Positions 25,363-34,316 of a stretch of DNA of 64,000 nt are shown here, piece after piece. The position numbers were made by a program, and so were the translations under genes. Source of the stretch: Mesoflavibacter sp. (GTDB lineage Bacteria; Pseudomonadota; Alphaproteobacteria; UBA8366; Aestuariispiraceae); contig CP051228.1 of the NCBI GenBank assembly GCA_017792345.1, positions 1,426,001-1,490,000 of the forward strand, written 5' to 3'. The stretch's first letter is position 1, and each line of letters begins with the position of its first letter. The notes under the pieces were generated by a model. That model saw only the letters and a program-made list of their open reading frames with translations. It did not search any database and was not told the DNA's origin.

Positions 25363-26355
25363 ATGCGCATGCCCCGACGGACGGCCAGACTGATAGGTTT
25401 GCTGGTCATTGGCTTTTCCCTGCTCGCGCCCATGCCTGGCGCGCTGGCTGGGCCGGTCGGTTTCACCTTTCTGGAAATCGAGGACCCCGTGTCCGGCATG
25501 CCGGTACCGGTCGGTGTCTGGTATCCGGCGACGGAGGACCAAGGCCCGATGCAGTTCGGACCCTTCACATTGAATGCCGGACAGAACGCACCGCCGGAGC
25601 CGGGCACACGGCCCCTGATCGTCATCAGCCACGGCAATGGCGGCAGCACGGCCGGGCATCTGGACACTGCGCAGGCCCTGGCAGAGGCCGGGATGATCGC
25701 CGCCACGCCGACCCATGCGGGCGATAATTTCCAGGACACCAGCCTGGTCGGAACGTCGACGCTGCTGGAAAGCCGCCCCAAGACGGTTTCGGCGGTGATC
25801 TCGGCCCTGATGACCGACGACCGGTTCCAGGTCGATGCCGGTCGGATCGGGTTTTTCGGGTTCTCGATGGGCGGCTATACCGGCCTTGCGCTGATGGGCG
25901 CACGGCCCGCCGCCGCGCAGTTCACCGCCCATTGCGCCGAACACCCGGGCGATCCGGTGTGCCGGTGGGATCCGAATTTGAAACAGGGCCCGATGCCGAT
26001 CGAGGGCTTGGCCGATCCGCGCATCGCCGCCGCCGTCATTGCCGGGCCGATGACCGCCCATTTCTCAGATGGTGCTCTGGAGGCGTTGCGCGGCCCGATC
26101 CTGTTGATGTCCGGGTCCGAGGACCGGGTCATTGTCGACCGCTTCCATACCGATCGGGTTGCCGCGTCATCGGCCGTCCTTGATCGATGGGTGCTGGAAG
26201 GGGCCGGTCATTTCTCGTTCCTGACCGTCTTCCCGGACAGCATGCGGGACCAGATCGGTCCGGCCGGCGAGGACCCGCCCGGCTTCGACCGCGCCGCCGG
26301 CCATCGCGACATGAATGCCCGGATCGTGACCTTCTTCGAAGAGACCCTGCGCTGA
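25363..26355 (+). CDS. Secreted alpha/beta hydrolase (PAF-acetylhydrolase/dienelactone hydrolase-like)
   Basis: 330 residues with a signal peptide (positively charged start, cleaved near ALAG, residue 29). The fold is marked by LIVISHGNGGS (oxyanion region), the nucleophile elbow GFFGFSMGG with Ser168, an acidic residue in SGSEDRVI and the catalytic His in GAGHFSF. The overall layout fits predicted dienelactone hydrolases of COG4188 and platelet-activating-factor acetylhydrolase-like enzymes. An RBS (AGGAGG) lies ahead of the ATG. The substrate is unknown; the periplasmic location suggests an ester from outside. It is convergent with the HxlR gene, one base apart. Confidence 0.85.
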   Translation: MRMPRRTARLIGLLVIGFSLLAPMPGALAGPVGFTFLEIEDPVSGMPVPVGVWYPATEDQGPMQFGPFTLNAGQNAPPEPGTRPLIVISHGNGGSTAGHLDTAQALAEAGMIAATPTHAGDNFQDTSLVGTSTLLESRPKTVSAVISALMTDDRFQVDAGRIGFFGFSMGGYTGLALMGARPAAAQFTAHCAEHPGDPVCRWDPNLKQGPMPIEGLADPRIAAAVIAGPMTAHFSDGALEALRGPILLMSGSEDRVIVDRFHTDRVAASSAVLDRWVLEGAGHFSFLTVFPDSMRDQIGPAGEDPPGFDRAAGHRDMNARIVTFFEETLR

Positions 26356-26356
26356 C

Positions 26357-26776
26357 CTACTCCGCGGCCTGAACGGCTTCCTCGTAATCCGACCGGGCCG
26401 CGCGGATTGCCTCGTGGCTGTCGGATGCCCAGGTGATAAGCCCGGAAAGGGGCTGCAGGATCGACCGGCCCAGAGGGGTCAGCGCGTATTCGACGCTGGG
26501 CGGCGTCGTATCGAAGACCGTGCGTTTCACGAAACCGTCCCGTTGCAGGCTGCGCAGAGTCTGGGTCAGCATGCGCTGGGATATGTCTGGAATACGCCGC
26601 CGCAATTCCCCGAAACGATGCGGCCGGCTACCCAGGGTCAGAAGCATCAGCGTGCTCCATTTATCGCCGATTCGGTCCAGCACATCGCGCACCGGACAGC
26701 CTTCCAGCTCCTGCGCGTCCTGGGCGCGGGCAAACTCCGCGACGACCCCGCGGACCGTCTGATCGGGCTCTTCCAT
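26357..26776 (-). CDS. HxlR family transcriptional regulator
   Basis: 139 residues from the ATG at 26776, which has GGAAGG nine bases upstream. The winged helix has the family signature [20 protein letters not shown], then [20 protein letters not shown] and the tail [14 protein letters not shown]. HxlR proteins usually respond to oxidants, electrophiles or quinones, often through the conserved N-terminal cysteine, here in EGCPVRDV. The gene is divergent from an NmrA-family oxidoreductase, its likely target, across 126 bases. An in-frame ATG at 26815 could extend it by 13 residues. Confidence 0.9.
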   Translation of the reverse strand: MEEPDQTVRGVVAEFARAQDAQELEGCPVRDVLDRIGDKWSTLMLLTLGSRPHRFGELRRRIPDISQRMLTQTLRSLQRDGFVKRTVFDTTPPSVEYALTPLGRSILQPLSGLITWASDSHEAIRAARSDYEEAVQAAE

Positions 26777-26867
26777 CCACCGTTTCCTTCCAGCCGGTTC
26801 CCTGAAGGTAACCATCGGCGTTGAAACTGCCTTCTTTTCGAACGGCCTGCAATTCCCTTTATAGAGC

Positions 26868-26886
26868 TGGTCTCTTTTATATACCA
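26868..26886. promoter_or_regulatory. Possible HxlR operator / promoter region
   Basis: TGGT at 26868-26871 and ACCA at 26883-26886 flank an AT-rich 11-base centre, making an imperfect inverted repeat just before the NmrA gene. AT-rich hexamers (TATAGA, TATATA) in the same place could be -10 boxes. Weak evidence, based only on position and symmetry. Confidence 0.3.
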
Positions 26887-26902
26887 ACTTTCGGAGCGTA
26901 AC

Positions 26903-27799
26903 ATGACTGACAAACTTCTGGTAACCGGTGCCTCGGGCCGTCTCGGTCAGGCGGTGATCCGTCATCTGCTCGACACCCTGTCCGTCGATCCCGCCCGCAT
27001 CGTCGCCGCCTCCCGCACGCCGGAGAAACAGGCCACGCTGACGGAGAAGGGGATCGAAACCCGCCGCATCGATTTCGATGACCCGGACGCCGCCGCGGGT
27101 GCCTTGACCGGCATCGGCCGGATACTGCTGATCTCGACCGACGCGCTGGGCGAACCGGGCAAACGCCTGTCCCAACACAAGGCCGCCGTCGCCGCCGCCA
27201 AGCAGGCCGGTGTCGGTCATGTGGTCTACACGTCCATGCCCAATCCGGAAGGCTCCCTGATCCCCTTCGCGCCGGATCATCTGGGCACGGAACGGACGCT
27301 GGCCGAGAGCGGCTTGGGTTGGACCGTCCTGCGCAACGGCTGGTACATGGAAAACCTGTTCATGTCCCTGCCCGGTGCGGTCGCGTCCGGCCAGTGGGTC
27401 AGCGCGGCGGGCGGCGGCAAGCTGGCCCATATCGCGCTGGACGATTGCGCCCGCGCCGCCGCGACCGCCCTGGCCGACGGGGTGACGGCGAACCGCCTGC
27501 TGACCTTGACTGGCAGCCAGGCCCGCAGCACGGCGGAAATCGCCGCGCTCGTTTCAAGGCTGACCGGCCGGACGATCGATGTGGTGCCCGTGTCGGACGA
27601 TGTCCTGCGCCAAGGCATGATCGCCCATGGCGTTCCGGAAAGCCTGGCCCCGATCTTCGCCTCCTTCGACGCCAATACCCGCGAAGGCAAGATCGCCATG
27701 GTGACGAGTGATTTCGAAACCTTGACCGGGGTCAAACCGCGGACGCTGGAGGATTTCCTGACCGCCAGTAAGGGCGCGCTTCTGGCCCAGGCGGCGTAG
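26903..27799 (+). CDS. NmrA-family NAD(P)-binding oxidoreductase (QorB/azoreductase-like)
   Basis: 298 residues. A Rossmann motif at the N-terminus ([19 protein letters not shown]), the segment [16 protein letters not shown] and the substrate-side [13 protein letters not shown] identify the NmrA/SDR-a6 group related to quinone oxidoreductase 2 (YtfG). It would use NADPH to reduce quinones or bind NADP as a sensor. HxlR plus YtfG-type gene is the well-known qorR/qorB arrangement for quinone and aldehyde stress, which supports the reading. The start ATG has GGAG upstream. Confidence 0.85.
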   Translation: MTDKLLVTGASGRLGQAVIRHLLDTLSVDPARIVAASRTPEKQATLTEKGIETRRIDFDDPDAAAGALTGIGRILLISTDALGEPGKRLSQHKAAVAAAKQAGVGHVVYTSMPNPEGSLIPFAPDHLGTERTLAESGLGWTVLRNGWYMENLFMSLPGAVASGQWVSAAGGGKLAHIALDDCARAAATALADGVTANRLLTLTGSQARSTAEIAALVSRLTGRTIDVVPVSDDVLRQGMIAHGVPESLAPIFASFDANTREGKIAMVTSDFETLTGVKPRTLEDFLTASKGALLAQAA

Positions 27800-27826
27800 T
27801 CTCAGAACCGATCCTCTCAACCTGTC

Positions 27827-28113
27827 ACCCCGGCGAAAGCCGGGGTCCAGGGAACAGGGCACCCGCCCTGCAATTGGCTCTGGATTCCGGCTTTCGCCGG
27901 AATGACGGGTATGTTCAGCAAGGAACCAGGATTAGCAACGCAGAGGACGCGGAGTTTTCGCAGAGGACGCGGAGACGACCTGATGCCCCTCCGCGTCCTC
28001 TACGATCCCTCCGCGCGCTCCGCGTTCCAACGATCCCGTGTTCCTGCGAAAGCAGGAACCTTCGACGACCCGGCTGGGCGTCATGACAACGAAGACCCCT
28101 GCTTTCGCAGGGG
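27827..28113. repeat. Intergenic block of four hairpins plus a tandem/inverted repeat
   Basis: The 326-base gap 27800-28125 has no gene. It contains four perfect hairpins with GAAA or TTTC loops: 27827-27846, 27884-27903, 28040-28059 and 28096-28113. Between them, CGCAGAGGACGCGGAG occurs twice with a 20-base period (27939-27954, 27959-27974), and its inverse CTCCGCGTCCTC follows at 27989-28000, so that part can fold back too. This looks like a cluster of REP/MITE-like elements, not a coding or regulatory region. Confidence 0.7.
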
Positions 28114-28125
28114 TACAATGGAGGA

Positions 28126-28833
28126 TTAGCCGCCGCCCGCGCGAAAATTCTTGCGGTAGCCCCCGCGCGCATCGCCGATCCGGTCCAAGGTCTCCTCAAC
28201 CTTATCCGCATCCACCCCGTCCAACGTGCCGAACACCGCTTCAACGCCGCGCGGCACCGGCCAAAGCTGGGCGACGGGGGTGCCGGCGGGCAGGGTGCCG
28301 GTCCAATCCCTGTCGGTCCACAAGGCCGGGAAATGGACGAAGCCGTGGCTGAAGGCGTCGCAGTCGACCAGGCCGGTCAGGGTGCGGAAGGGCAGGTCGA
28401 AGCGGTTGACCGGGTGGGTGAACAGCACGGACCAGCCGTCCGGCACCTCGACGGTCCAGGCGCTGTTGAACTTGATCGCGGCCATGCCCGGCTCGGCGAA
28501 GGGCACACCGTCCAACTGGGCCGACACATGCAGGGAAATCGGCGACCGCGTCAGGCGGTTCAGGGCGGCCGGCGGCAGATCCCAGTCCCAGGTGAAATCC
28601 GGACCGTCCGTCACAACCACATCGCTCAGCAGCGGCATCAGCCAGCCGCCGCCCATCGCGTCCAGGAAAGGCGGACAGTGTTTCACCGTCCGCACATCCT
28701 GGCCGATCAGCGCGCTATGTGCCTCCTGCGGCATGGCTTTCAGCCAGTCCGGCAGCCCCTGCCGCCCCGGGACCGGACGCGGCAGAAGGTCCCGCCATTC
28801 CGGCGGACAGCGAAAGGTGAGTTGGACCGTCAA
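28126..28833 (-). CDS. DUF6065 family protein
   Basis: 235 residues with a TTG start, one base after the stop of the preceding permease gene; no better ATG exists in the conserved region. Recognisable features are CPPFLDAMGGGWLMPLLSDV, DFTWDWDLP, IKFNSAWTVEVPDGWSVLFTHP and a C-terminal VAQLWPVPR, which fit the DUF6065 family. No catalytic motif is known for it. Its position as the last gene after a polyamine-type ABC transporter suggests co-expression, but a functional link is inference. The downstream side is the repeat block. Confidence 0.65.
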   Translation of the reverse strand: MTVQLTFRCPPEWRDLLPRPVPGRQGLPDWLKAMPQEAHSALIGQDVRTVKHCPPFLDAMGGGWLMPLLSDVVVTDGPDFTWDWDLPPAALNRLTRSPISLHVSAQLDGVPFAEPGMAAIKFNSAWTVEVPDGWSVLFTHPVNRFDLPFRTLTGLVDCDAFSHGFVHFPALWTDRDWTGTLPAGTPVAQLWPVPRGVEAVFGTLDGVDADKVEETLDRIGDARGGYRKNFRAGGG

Positions 28834-28834
28834 C

Positions 28835-29707
28835 TTACTTCAGGGCCGCTTTCCGTTTGCGCTCGCGTTCCTTCTGGATCGTATACAGCGTGGCGGCGGC
28901 CACGGTGACGATCACGAACAGGACGCCGATCACATTGATAACGGGCGACAGGCCGAAACGGAAGCGCGAGCCGATTTCCGTCACCAGGGTCCAGTCGCCG
29001 CCGATGGCGAAGACCGTGGTGTTGTAGTTTTCGATCGACTGCAGGAAGGCGATCACCGCCGCCGTCAAAATGGTCGGCATCAGGAACGGCAAGGTGATGC
29101 GCCGGAACATGAAGAAGCTGGACGCGCCGAGATCCAGCGCGGCCTCTTCCAACACCCGGTCCTGACGCTGCAATCGCGCCATGAACAGCAGCATGGAATA
29201 GGACGCGATGAAGCTGGCCTGGGCCAGGATCGTCAGCAACAGCCCGCCCGACACATTGACCCGACCCCAGAAGATCAGGGTCGAAATGCCGAGAATGATC
29301 CCCGGCATCAGCAGCGGCGAGACCAGCGTGGCGTAGAGCACATTGTTGAAGCGGCTCTGCAGTCTGGTCAGGATGAAGGCACCGGACAGGCCGAGCGGCA
29401 GCGAGATGCCGATCACGCCCACGGCGACGATCACCGAATTGACGATCCCCTGCAGGATGCGGTCGTCCTCCGCCAGTTCCCCGAACCATTTCAGGGTCCA
29501 GCCGCGCCATTGCGTGACCGACGGGTACTCATAGGCGTTGAACGCGGCCAGCGACATGACCAGCAAGGGGGCGAAGAGATAGAGGAAGAAGACCCCGATA
29601 TAGATTTTCAGGATCACTTCGGACCATTCGGTCCCGGCCCGGCGACCGGCCGGAGCGGGGGCACCGGCCGCGACGGTGACGGCGGAATCGGAGGTGGTGG
29701 CGGTCAT
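28835..29707 (-). CDS. Polyamine-type ABC transporter permease (PotC-like)
   Basis: 290 residues, six predicted membrane helices after a 27-residue Ala-rich cytoplasmic tail. The cytoplasmic EAA loop that docks the ATPase is readable (EEAALDLGASSFFMFRRITLP). It belongs to the binding-protein-dependent inner membrane family of the spermidine/putrescine (PotC) type. It is the second permease of the operon, 12 bases after the PotB-like gene. Together with the other three genes it forms a complete importer. Confidence 0.88.
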   Translation of the reverse strand: MTATTSDSAVTVAAGAPAPAGRRAGTEWSEVILKIYIGVFFLYLFAPLLVMSLAAFNAYEYPSVTQWRGWTLKWFGELAEDDRILQGIVNSVIVAVGVIGISLPLGLSGAFILTRLQSRFNNVLYATLVSPLLMPGIILGISTLIFWGRVNVSGGLLLTILAQASFIASYSMLLFMARLQRQDRVLEEAALDLGASSFFMFRRITLPFLMPTILTAAVIAFLQSIENYNTTVFAIGGDWTLVTEIGSRFRFGLSPVINVIGVLFVIVTVAAATLYTIQKERERKRKAALK

Positions 29708-29719
29708 TCTGTCGTCCCC

Positions 29720-30754
29720 CTATTTCGCGATATCGCGGATGCCGACCTTGAACACCTTCATCATGATCAGGATGAAGCCCAGGCAGACCAGCACCAGGCT
29801 GAAGGAATAGGCGGCACCGACATTCCAGTTCTGGCTTTCGAAGAACTGGCGGTAGATCAGCTGCGAGAACCAGTCGCCCGACTTCCCGCGCGTCATGATC
29901 TGCGGCACCGAATAGGAGCCGACCGACAGCATGAATGTCATGATGCAGCCGACCGCAATCCCCGGCTTGGCATGGGGGATGACGACCCGCCAATGGGTGC
30001 GGAAGGTCGATGCTCCCAGATCCCGCGACGCCTCCAGCTGGTTCTTATCCAGCGTGTCGACCGTGTTGTAGATCGGGAAGATCATGAACAGGACATAGGC
30101 ATAGATCAGCGCGACGAAGACCGAGCCGGAATATTCCAGGAAGGGAACCCAGCTCTTGTTCTCAAAGCTGACCAGGCCCAGCCAGGCCAGGAAACTGTTC
30201 ACCACCCCCTGGTAATCCAGGATCATCAGCCAGGCATAGACGCGCAGCAATTCGTTGATGGCATAGGGGATGATCAGCCCCAGCAGCAACAGGGCCGCCC
30301 GCTGCGGCGTCGCCAGCTTGGCGATCGTGAACGCGATCGGGTAACACACGATCAAGGCCAGGACCGTGACCATCAGCGCATAGACGATACTTTTTACAAA
30401 GATCGTGAAATGCAGCGACGACATCTTGGTGTAGTTCTGCAATCCATAGACCGTGGGCGGATCGGTCTCCTGCGCCTCCAGTTCCGCGATGGTCGCCTTC
30501 AGGCTGTCGACCTCTTCCTGCAAGGCGGTCTTCTCGTCGCCCTCCTTGCTGTTCAGGTCGTATTCCATCAGGCCCAGGTCGGAGTAGGCCCGGTCGATTT
30601 TCATGCCCAACTGGTCGTCGCGGTCGATGATCCACAACGAATGTTCCAGCATGAAGGCCTGGGGCAGGATGATGAGGATCAACAGCCAGAACGCCGTCAA
30701 CGTCACGAAGACGGCGGTCAGCCCCTTGCCGTAGCTTCGGATCAACTCATTCAT
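29720..30754 (-). CDS. Polyamine-type ABC transporter permease (PotB-like) with long periplasmic loop
   Basis: 344 residues. The start at 30754 overlaps the end of the ATPase gene by eight bases (ATGAATGA). After the first membrane helix (13-34) comes an unusually long periplasmic loop (about 40-118). Residues 72-95 of it read like a coiled coil (DEKTALQEEVDSLKATIAEL). The rest is a normal PotB-type permease with the EAA loop LEASRDLGASTFRTHWRVVIP near residue 240. The loop is longer than in E. coli PotB and may contact the binding protein. Confidence 0.88.
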   Translation of the reverse strand: MNELIRSYGKGLTAVFVTLTAFWLLILIILPQAFMLEHSLWIIDRDDQLGMKIDRAYSDLGLMEYDLNSKEGDEKTALQEEVDSLKATIAELEAQETDPPTVYGLQNYTKMSSLHFTIFVKSIVYALMVTVLALIVCYPIAFTIAKLATPQRAALLLLGLIIPYAINELLRVYAWLMILDYQGVVNSFLAWLGLVSFENKSWVPFLEYSGSVFVALIYAYVLFMIFPIYNTVDTLDKNQLEASRDLGASTFRTHWRVVIPHAKPGIAVGCIMTFMLSVGSYSVPQIMTRGKSGDWFSQLIYRQFFESQNWNVGAAYSFSLVLVCLGFILIMMKVFKVGIRDIAK

Positions 30755-31829
30755 TGTCGACCTCGCCCGGGCGCATGACGATGGCGTCGCCCGCGTTAAA
30801 GCCGACCTTGGCCGCGCCCGCCAGATCGCCATGCCGGCCGCGATTGGCCTCATGCACGATGAAGGGGCCGGCATCGGTCTTGAAGAACAGGTTCACATAG
30901 GCGCCTTCCAGATCGCGGCGCTCGAAATGCGCCTCGAAGCTGTTGTCCGGGATGACGCCATTGACCAGAACCGTGCGCTCCGGCCGGACGAACAGCATCG
31001 CCGTCTCCCCGGCGGACAGCCCGTCCTGGTTCAACCCGCGCAGCGGACCCTGCGAGGTTTCGACAACGGCATATTCCTTGTCGGCCTGGGCGACCTTGCC
31101 CTGCAGCACATTGTTCTCGCCGACGAAGGTGGCGACGAAGGGCGTCTTCGGATTGGCGTAGATATTGTCGACCGTGTCGACTTGTTCCACCACCCCCGCC
31201 TTCATCACCGCGATCCGGTCGGACATGGTCAGGGCCTCGCCCTGGTCATGGGTGATGAAGATGAAGGTGACGCCGGTCTTGCGCTGGATTTCCTTCAATT
31301 CAGCCCGCATGTATTGGCGTAGTTTCAAGTCCAACGCCGACAGCGGTTCGTCCAGCAGCAGCACCGCCGGCTCCACCGCCAGGGCGCGCGCGATGGCGAC
31401 GCGCTGCTTCTGTCCGCCGGACAATTCCGCGGGCGTCTTTTCCTCGTGACCCTGCAGGCCGACCAGCGCCAGCAATTCGAAGGCGCGGTTGCGGCGTGTC
31501 TTCCTGTCGATGCCGCGCGCCTCCAGTCCGAAGGCGACGTTCTCCCAATTACTCATCAAGGGGAAAAGCGCGAGGTTTTGGAAGATCAGGGCCGTGGGCC
31601 GCCGCGCCGGCCCCAGGCCGCGCATATTGTCCTCGCCGATGAAGACCGATCCCTCGGTCGGCTCGATAAAACCGGAGACCATGCGCAGGATCGTCGTCTT
31701 GCCGCAGCCCGACGGGCCAAGGACGGAGAAGAACTCACCCGCGTTGATCTTCAGACTGGTTTTCTGGACGGCGGTGAAATCGCCGAACCGCATCACCACG
31801 TCTTCCAGACGCACATCCTTGCCGCGCAT
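30747..31829 (-). CDS. Polyamine-type ABC transporter ATP-binding protein (PotA-like)
   Basis: 360 residues. Walker A GPSGCGKTT, Q-loop FQNLALFP, signature LSGGQKQRVAIARAL, Walker B VLLLDEPLSALD and switch His in FITHDQGE are all intact. The C-terminal 120 residues are a TOBE_2 domain (FVGENNVLQGKV and following), as in PotA and FbpC. This subunit powers uptake by the adjacent permeases and binding protein. It lies downstream of the binding-protein gene, from which it is separated by a hairpin that may lower its expression. Confidence 0.92.
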   Translation of the reverse strand: MRGKDVRLEDVVMRFGDFTAVQKTSLKINAGEFFSVLGPSGCGKTTILRMVSGFIEPTEGSVFIGEDNMRGLGPARRPTALIFQNLALFPLMSNWENVAFGLEARGIDRKTRRNRAFELLALVGLQGHEEKTPAELSGGQKQRVAIARALAVEPAVLLLDEPLSALDLKLRQYMRAELKEIQRKTGVTFIFITHDQGEALTMSDRIAVMKAGVVEQVDTVDNIYANPKTPFVATFVGENNVLQGKVAQADKEYAVVETSQGPLRGLNQDGLSAGETAMLFVRPERTVLVNGVIPDNSFEAHFERRDLEGAYVNLFFKTDAGPFIVHEANRGRHGDLAGAAKVGFNAGDAIVMRPGEVDNE

Positions 31830-31881
31830 GGGCTCCCCCTTCCCAGAAAATTAAAAAACGAATTGGTGCTTGAAGCGGTAA

Positions 31882-31907
31882 ACCCGGGCGGTGATGGCCG
31901 CCCGGGT
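31882..31907. terminator. Hairpin between binding-protein and ATPase genes (attenuator or mRNA stabiliser)
   Basis: ACCCGGGCGG (31882-31891) pairs perfectly with CCGCCCGGGT (31898-31907) around a 6-base loop. On the minus strand it follows the binding-protein gene and precedes the ATPase gene. A run of T lies about 25 bases further along, too far for a classic terminator, so partial termination or protection of the upstream mRNA is more likely. Confidence 0.5.
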
Positions 31908-31923
31908 CCCCATAGCCGACGCC

Positions 31924-33039
31924 TTAGGCGTTGGTGATCTTTTCCACGTATTCCTGACGCAGCGGCGCGAAATACGGGGTATCGGCCTGCCACCACCAGA
32001 GATTCGCCAGAGCCTCTTCGGTGTAGACTTCGTTGAACTGGTTCTTGTAGTCCTCGCCCGCGAATTCGGCCGCGCCCTTGACCGCCGAATTGTAGCCGGT
32101 GTTCATCGCGAACATGCCGGCCATTTCCGGCGCCAGCATGGCGTTGATGAAGGCATATGCCTGATCGACATTGGCCGCACCGGCGGTGACGCCCATGGAA
32201 TCCATCCAGGTGATCCCGCCTTCTTTCGGCATGCGGTACTTCCACTTGGCGTTCTCACGGTTCAGCAGCAGGCCCGTCGTATCCCAGGTCTGGCCGATCG
32301 TAGCGCCGGCATCGGTGAAGGCCGCCGTGGCTTCGGTCGCGTTGTTCCAGAACGCGGCGATGTTGTCCTTGCGCTCCAGGATGAACTTCGTGCAGCCGTC
32401 CCAGACGCGGCGGGCGTCGTCTTCCGACTTGTAGATGTCCAGCGCCCGATTGGACGGGACCTCGCCGGTGGCGTCCAAATAGATCGCGACACCCATGATG
32501 ACCGACTTCTGACGGAAGGCGGCGGCACCCTTGGCTTCCGGCGTCCACAGCGACCCGAAGGATACGGCGTCGCGGTCCATCGGCCATTTTTCGCTGTCAT
32601 AGGTGATGGCCTCGGTACCCCAGTCGAACGGCAGCAGGTAACGCTTGCCGCGATAGGTGGCGCCCAGGTTGATCGAGTCGCGGACCATGGACGGAATGAT
32701 CTGGTCCATCGCGACCTTGCTCTCGTCCAGCGGGGCCAGCAGGTTGTTCGGATAGTAGTTCGGGCCGTTGGTGACGGACGGGAAGATCACGTCGAAGCCC
32801 TTGCCGCCGGCTGCCAGCAGCTTGTTTTCGGCTTCGTCGTTCGAACCGAAGGTCGACAGGTTGACCTTGATCCCGGTGTCGCCTTCGAATTTCTGGATCA
32901 TGTTGTCCTGGATGTAGTCGCCCCAGGCGAAGACGTCGACCTGACCGGACGAGGCCAGGGCGTCATGGGCGCGCAGGATGGCCGGCGCGGCCAGGATGGC
33001 GGCGGTGCCCTTCAGGACGGAACGGCGGGAAAAGGACAT
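31924..33039 (-). CDS. Periplasmic polyamine-type solute-binding protein (PotD/PotF-like)
   Basis: 371 residues from ATG 33039, which has GGGGGAG five bases upstream. The N-terminus MSFSRRSVLKGTAAIL is a twin-arginine-like signal (SRRSVLK). The mature protein shows the spermidine/putrescine-binding fold (VDVFAWGDYIQDNMIQKFE, FDVIFPSVTN, YLLPFDWGTEAITYD, and VDQAYAFINAML near the end). The usual polyamine-contact tryptophans and acidic residues appear present in part, but the exact ligand cannot be told. It is the first gene of the operon and is expected to be the most expressed. Confidence 0.9.
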   Translation of the reverse strand: MSFSRRSVLKGTAAILAAPAILRAHDALASSGQVDVFAWGDYIQDNMIQKFEGDTGIKVNLSTFGSNDEAENKLLAAGGKGFDVIFPSVTNGPNYYPNNLLAPLDESKVAMDQIIPSMVRDSINLGATYRGKRYLLPFDWGTEAITYDSEKWPMDRDAVSFGSLWTPEAKGAAAFRQKSVIMGVAIYLDATGEVPSNRALDIYKSEDDARRVWDGCTKFILERKDNIAAFWNNATEATAAFTDAGATIGQTWDTTGLLLNRENAKWKYRMPKEGGITWMDSMGVTAGAANVDQAYAFINAMLAPEMAGMFAMNTGYNSAVKGAAEFAGEDYKNQFNEVYTEEALANLWWWQADTPYFAPLRQEYVEKITNA

Positions 33040-33348
33040 GGGTTGCTCCCCCTTGGATGTCGGATGCGATGAAAGAATCATGGATCCGCGCGGATTCGTG
33101 CCGCGCGGGGGTCTCCCTTACGCGTGTCTGTTGACCGTAGCGTGATGGCTTCGTTTCCGAATGATGACGAAACAATCGATGAGATTGTGACAGCCGAATT
33201 AAGGTAAGGTGATACCGTCCCTGAAGCCCTTTACCGCCCTGCGATGGACGGACTGTTTCCAAGCAGGTGGATTTTTCAAAGGTCGATCCGAACTATATCG
33301 ACATTCGGTGAATTGAATGCCCGAACGGCATAGGAATGGAGACACGCA
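33040..33348. other. Divergent intergenic region between transporter operon and pirin gene
   Basis: 309 bases without a coding gene. It must hold the promoters of both the transporter operon (minus) and the pirin gene (plus). I see short AT-rich patches (for example ATTTTTCAAAG at about 33271) but no convincing -35/-10 pair, operator or riboswitch. Confidence 0.5.
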
Positions 33349-34185
33349 ATGGTCATCGACCGGATCATCAAAGGCATGGAAACGTCGGATGGCGACGGGG
33401 TGCGGCTGACCCGCATGATCGGCACGCCGCAATGCGATATGATCGATCCGTTCCTGATGCTGGACCGGTTCGACAATGACGACCCGGATTCCTATATCGG
33501 CGGCTTCCCCGACCATCCGCATCGTGGATTCGAAACGGTGACCGTCATGCTCGACGGCCGCCTGCGCCATCGCGATTCGACCGGTGGCGAAGGCGTGATC
33601 GGTCCCGGCGACGTGCAATGGATGACCGCCGGGCGCGGCATCATCCATTCCGAAATGCCGGAACAGATCGCGGGCCGGATGCGCGGCTTTCAGCTGTGGG
33701 TCAACCTGCCTGCGTCGAAGAAGATGGCGCCGGCCGGCTATCAGGATCTGACCGATGCGAAGATCCCGGTGGTGGAGAAGGACGGGGTGACCGTCCGTGT
33801 GATCGCCGGCGCCTATGACGGCATCGACGGACCGGCGCGGACCCAGACCGATATCCGCCTGCTGCGCATCGACGCTGCGCCCGGTGCGAAGATCCCGCTG
33901 CGCGCACCCGAAGGCCACAATGCCTTCGTCAGTGTCTATGAAGGAACGGTTTCCGGTCCTGGCGCACAGGGCGCGGCGCGCCATGTCGATGCGCCCTCCC
34001 TGGCGGAACTGACCGGCAGCGGCGACGTCGTTCTGACGGCAGGGCCGCAGGGCGCGGCCCTGTTCTATGGCGAGGGCCGCCCGATCAACGAACCGGTCGC
34101 GCGCTATGGTCCCTTCGTCATGAACAACCAGGACGAACTGATCCAGGCGGTCCGCGACTTTCAGAACGGCCGGCTGACGGCATAA
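33349..34185 (+). CDS. Pirin family protein
   Basis: 278 residues, a double cupin. The metal ligands of the N-terminal barrel are in place: His56 and His58 in FPDHPHRGFE, His100 and Glu102 in GIIHSEMP. The C-terminal barrel has the pirin-typical LFYGEGRPINEPVARYGPFVMN. Pirins bind Fe(II) and, in some cases, act as quercetin dioxygenases or as regulators of metabolic enzymes; the role here is unknown. AGGAATGGAG lies upstream of the ATG. The gene stands alone between the transporter operon and a GNAT gene. Confidence 0.92.
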   Translation: MVIDRIIKGMETSDGDGVRLTRMIGTPQCDMIDPFLMLDRFDNDDPDSYIGGFPDHPHRGFETVTVMLDGRLRHRDSTGGEGVIGPGDVQWMTAGRGIIHSEMPEQIAGRMRGFQLWVNLPASKKMAPAGYQDLTDAKIPVVEKDGVTVRVIAGAYDGIDGPARTQTDIRLLRIDAAPGAKIPLRAPEGHNAFVSVYEGTVSGPGAQGAARHVDAPSLAELTGSGDVVLTAGPQGAALFYGEGRPINEPVARYGPFVMNNQDELIQAVRDFQNGRLTA

Positions 34186-34316
34186 CGGGCCCCAATCCAC
34201 ACGGCACGGCAATTCGTCGCGTTCGAGCGTCGGGCATGGCCGTCCCGCATGTTGACTGACATGCCCGACCTTGATTTGTAAAACTCGTCGATAATGGTCG
34301 AAAGATTGGACGAGTG

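Noticed and set aside
27939-28000. A short CRISPR-like array from the repeated 16-mer
   Set aside because: Only two direct copies with a 4-base separation plus one inverse; no spacers and no cas genes.
28226-30778. A long plus-strand open frame across the transporter permease genes
   Set aside because: Antisense to two well-defined permeases; its composition is Arg/Gln/His-rich without any domain.
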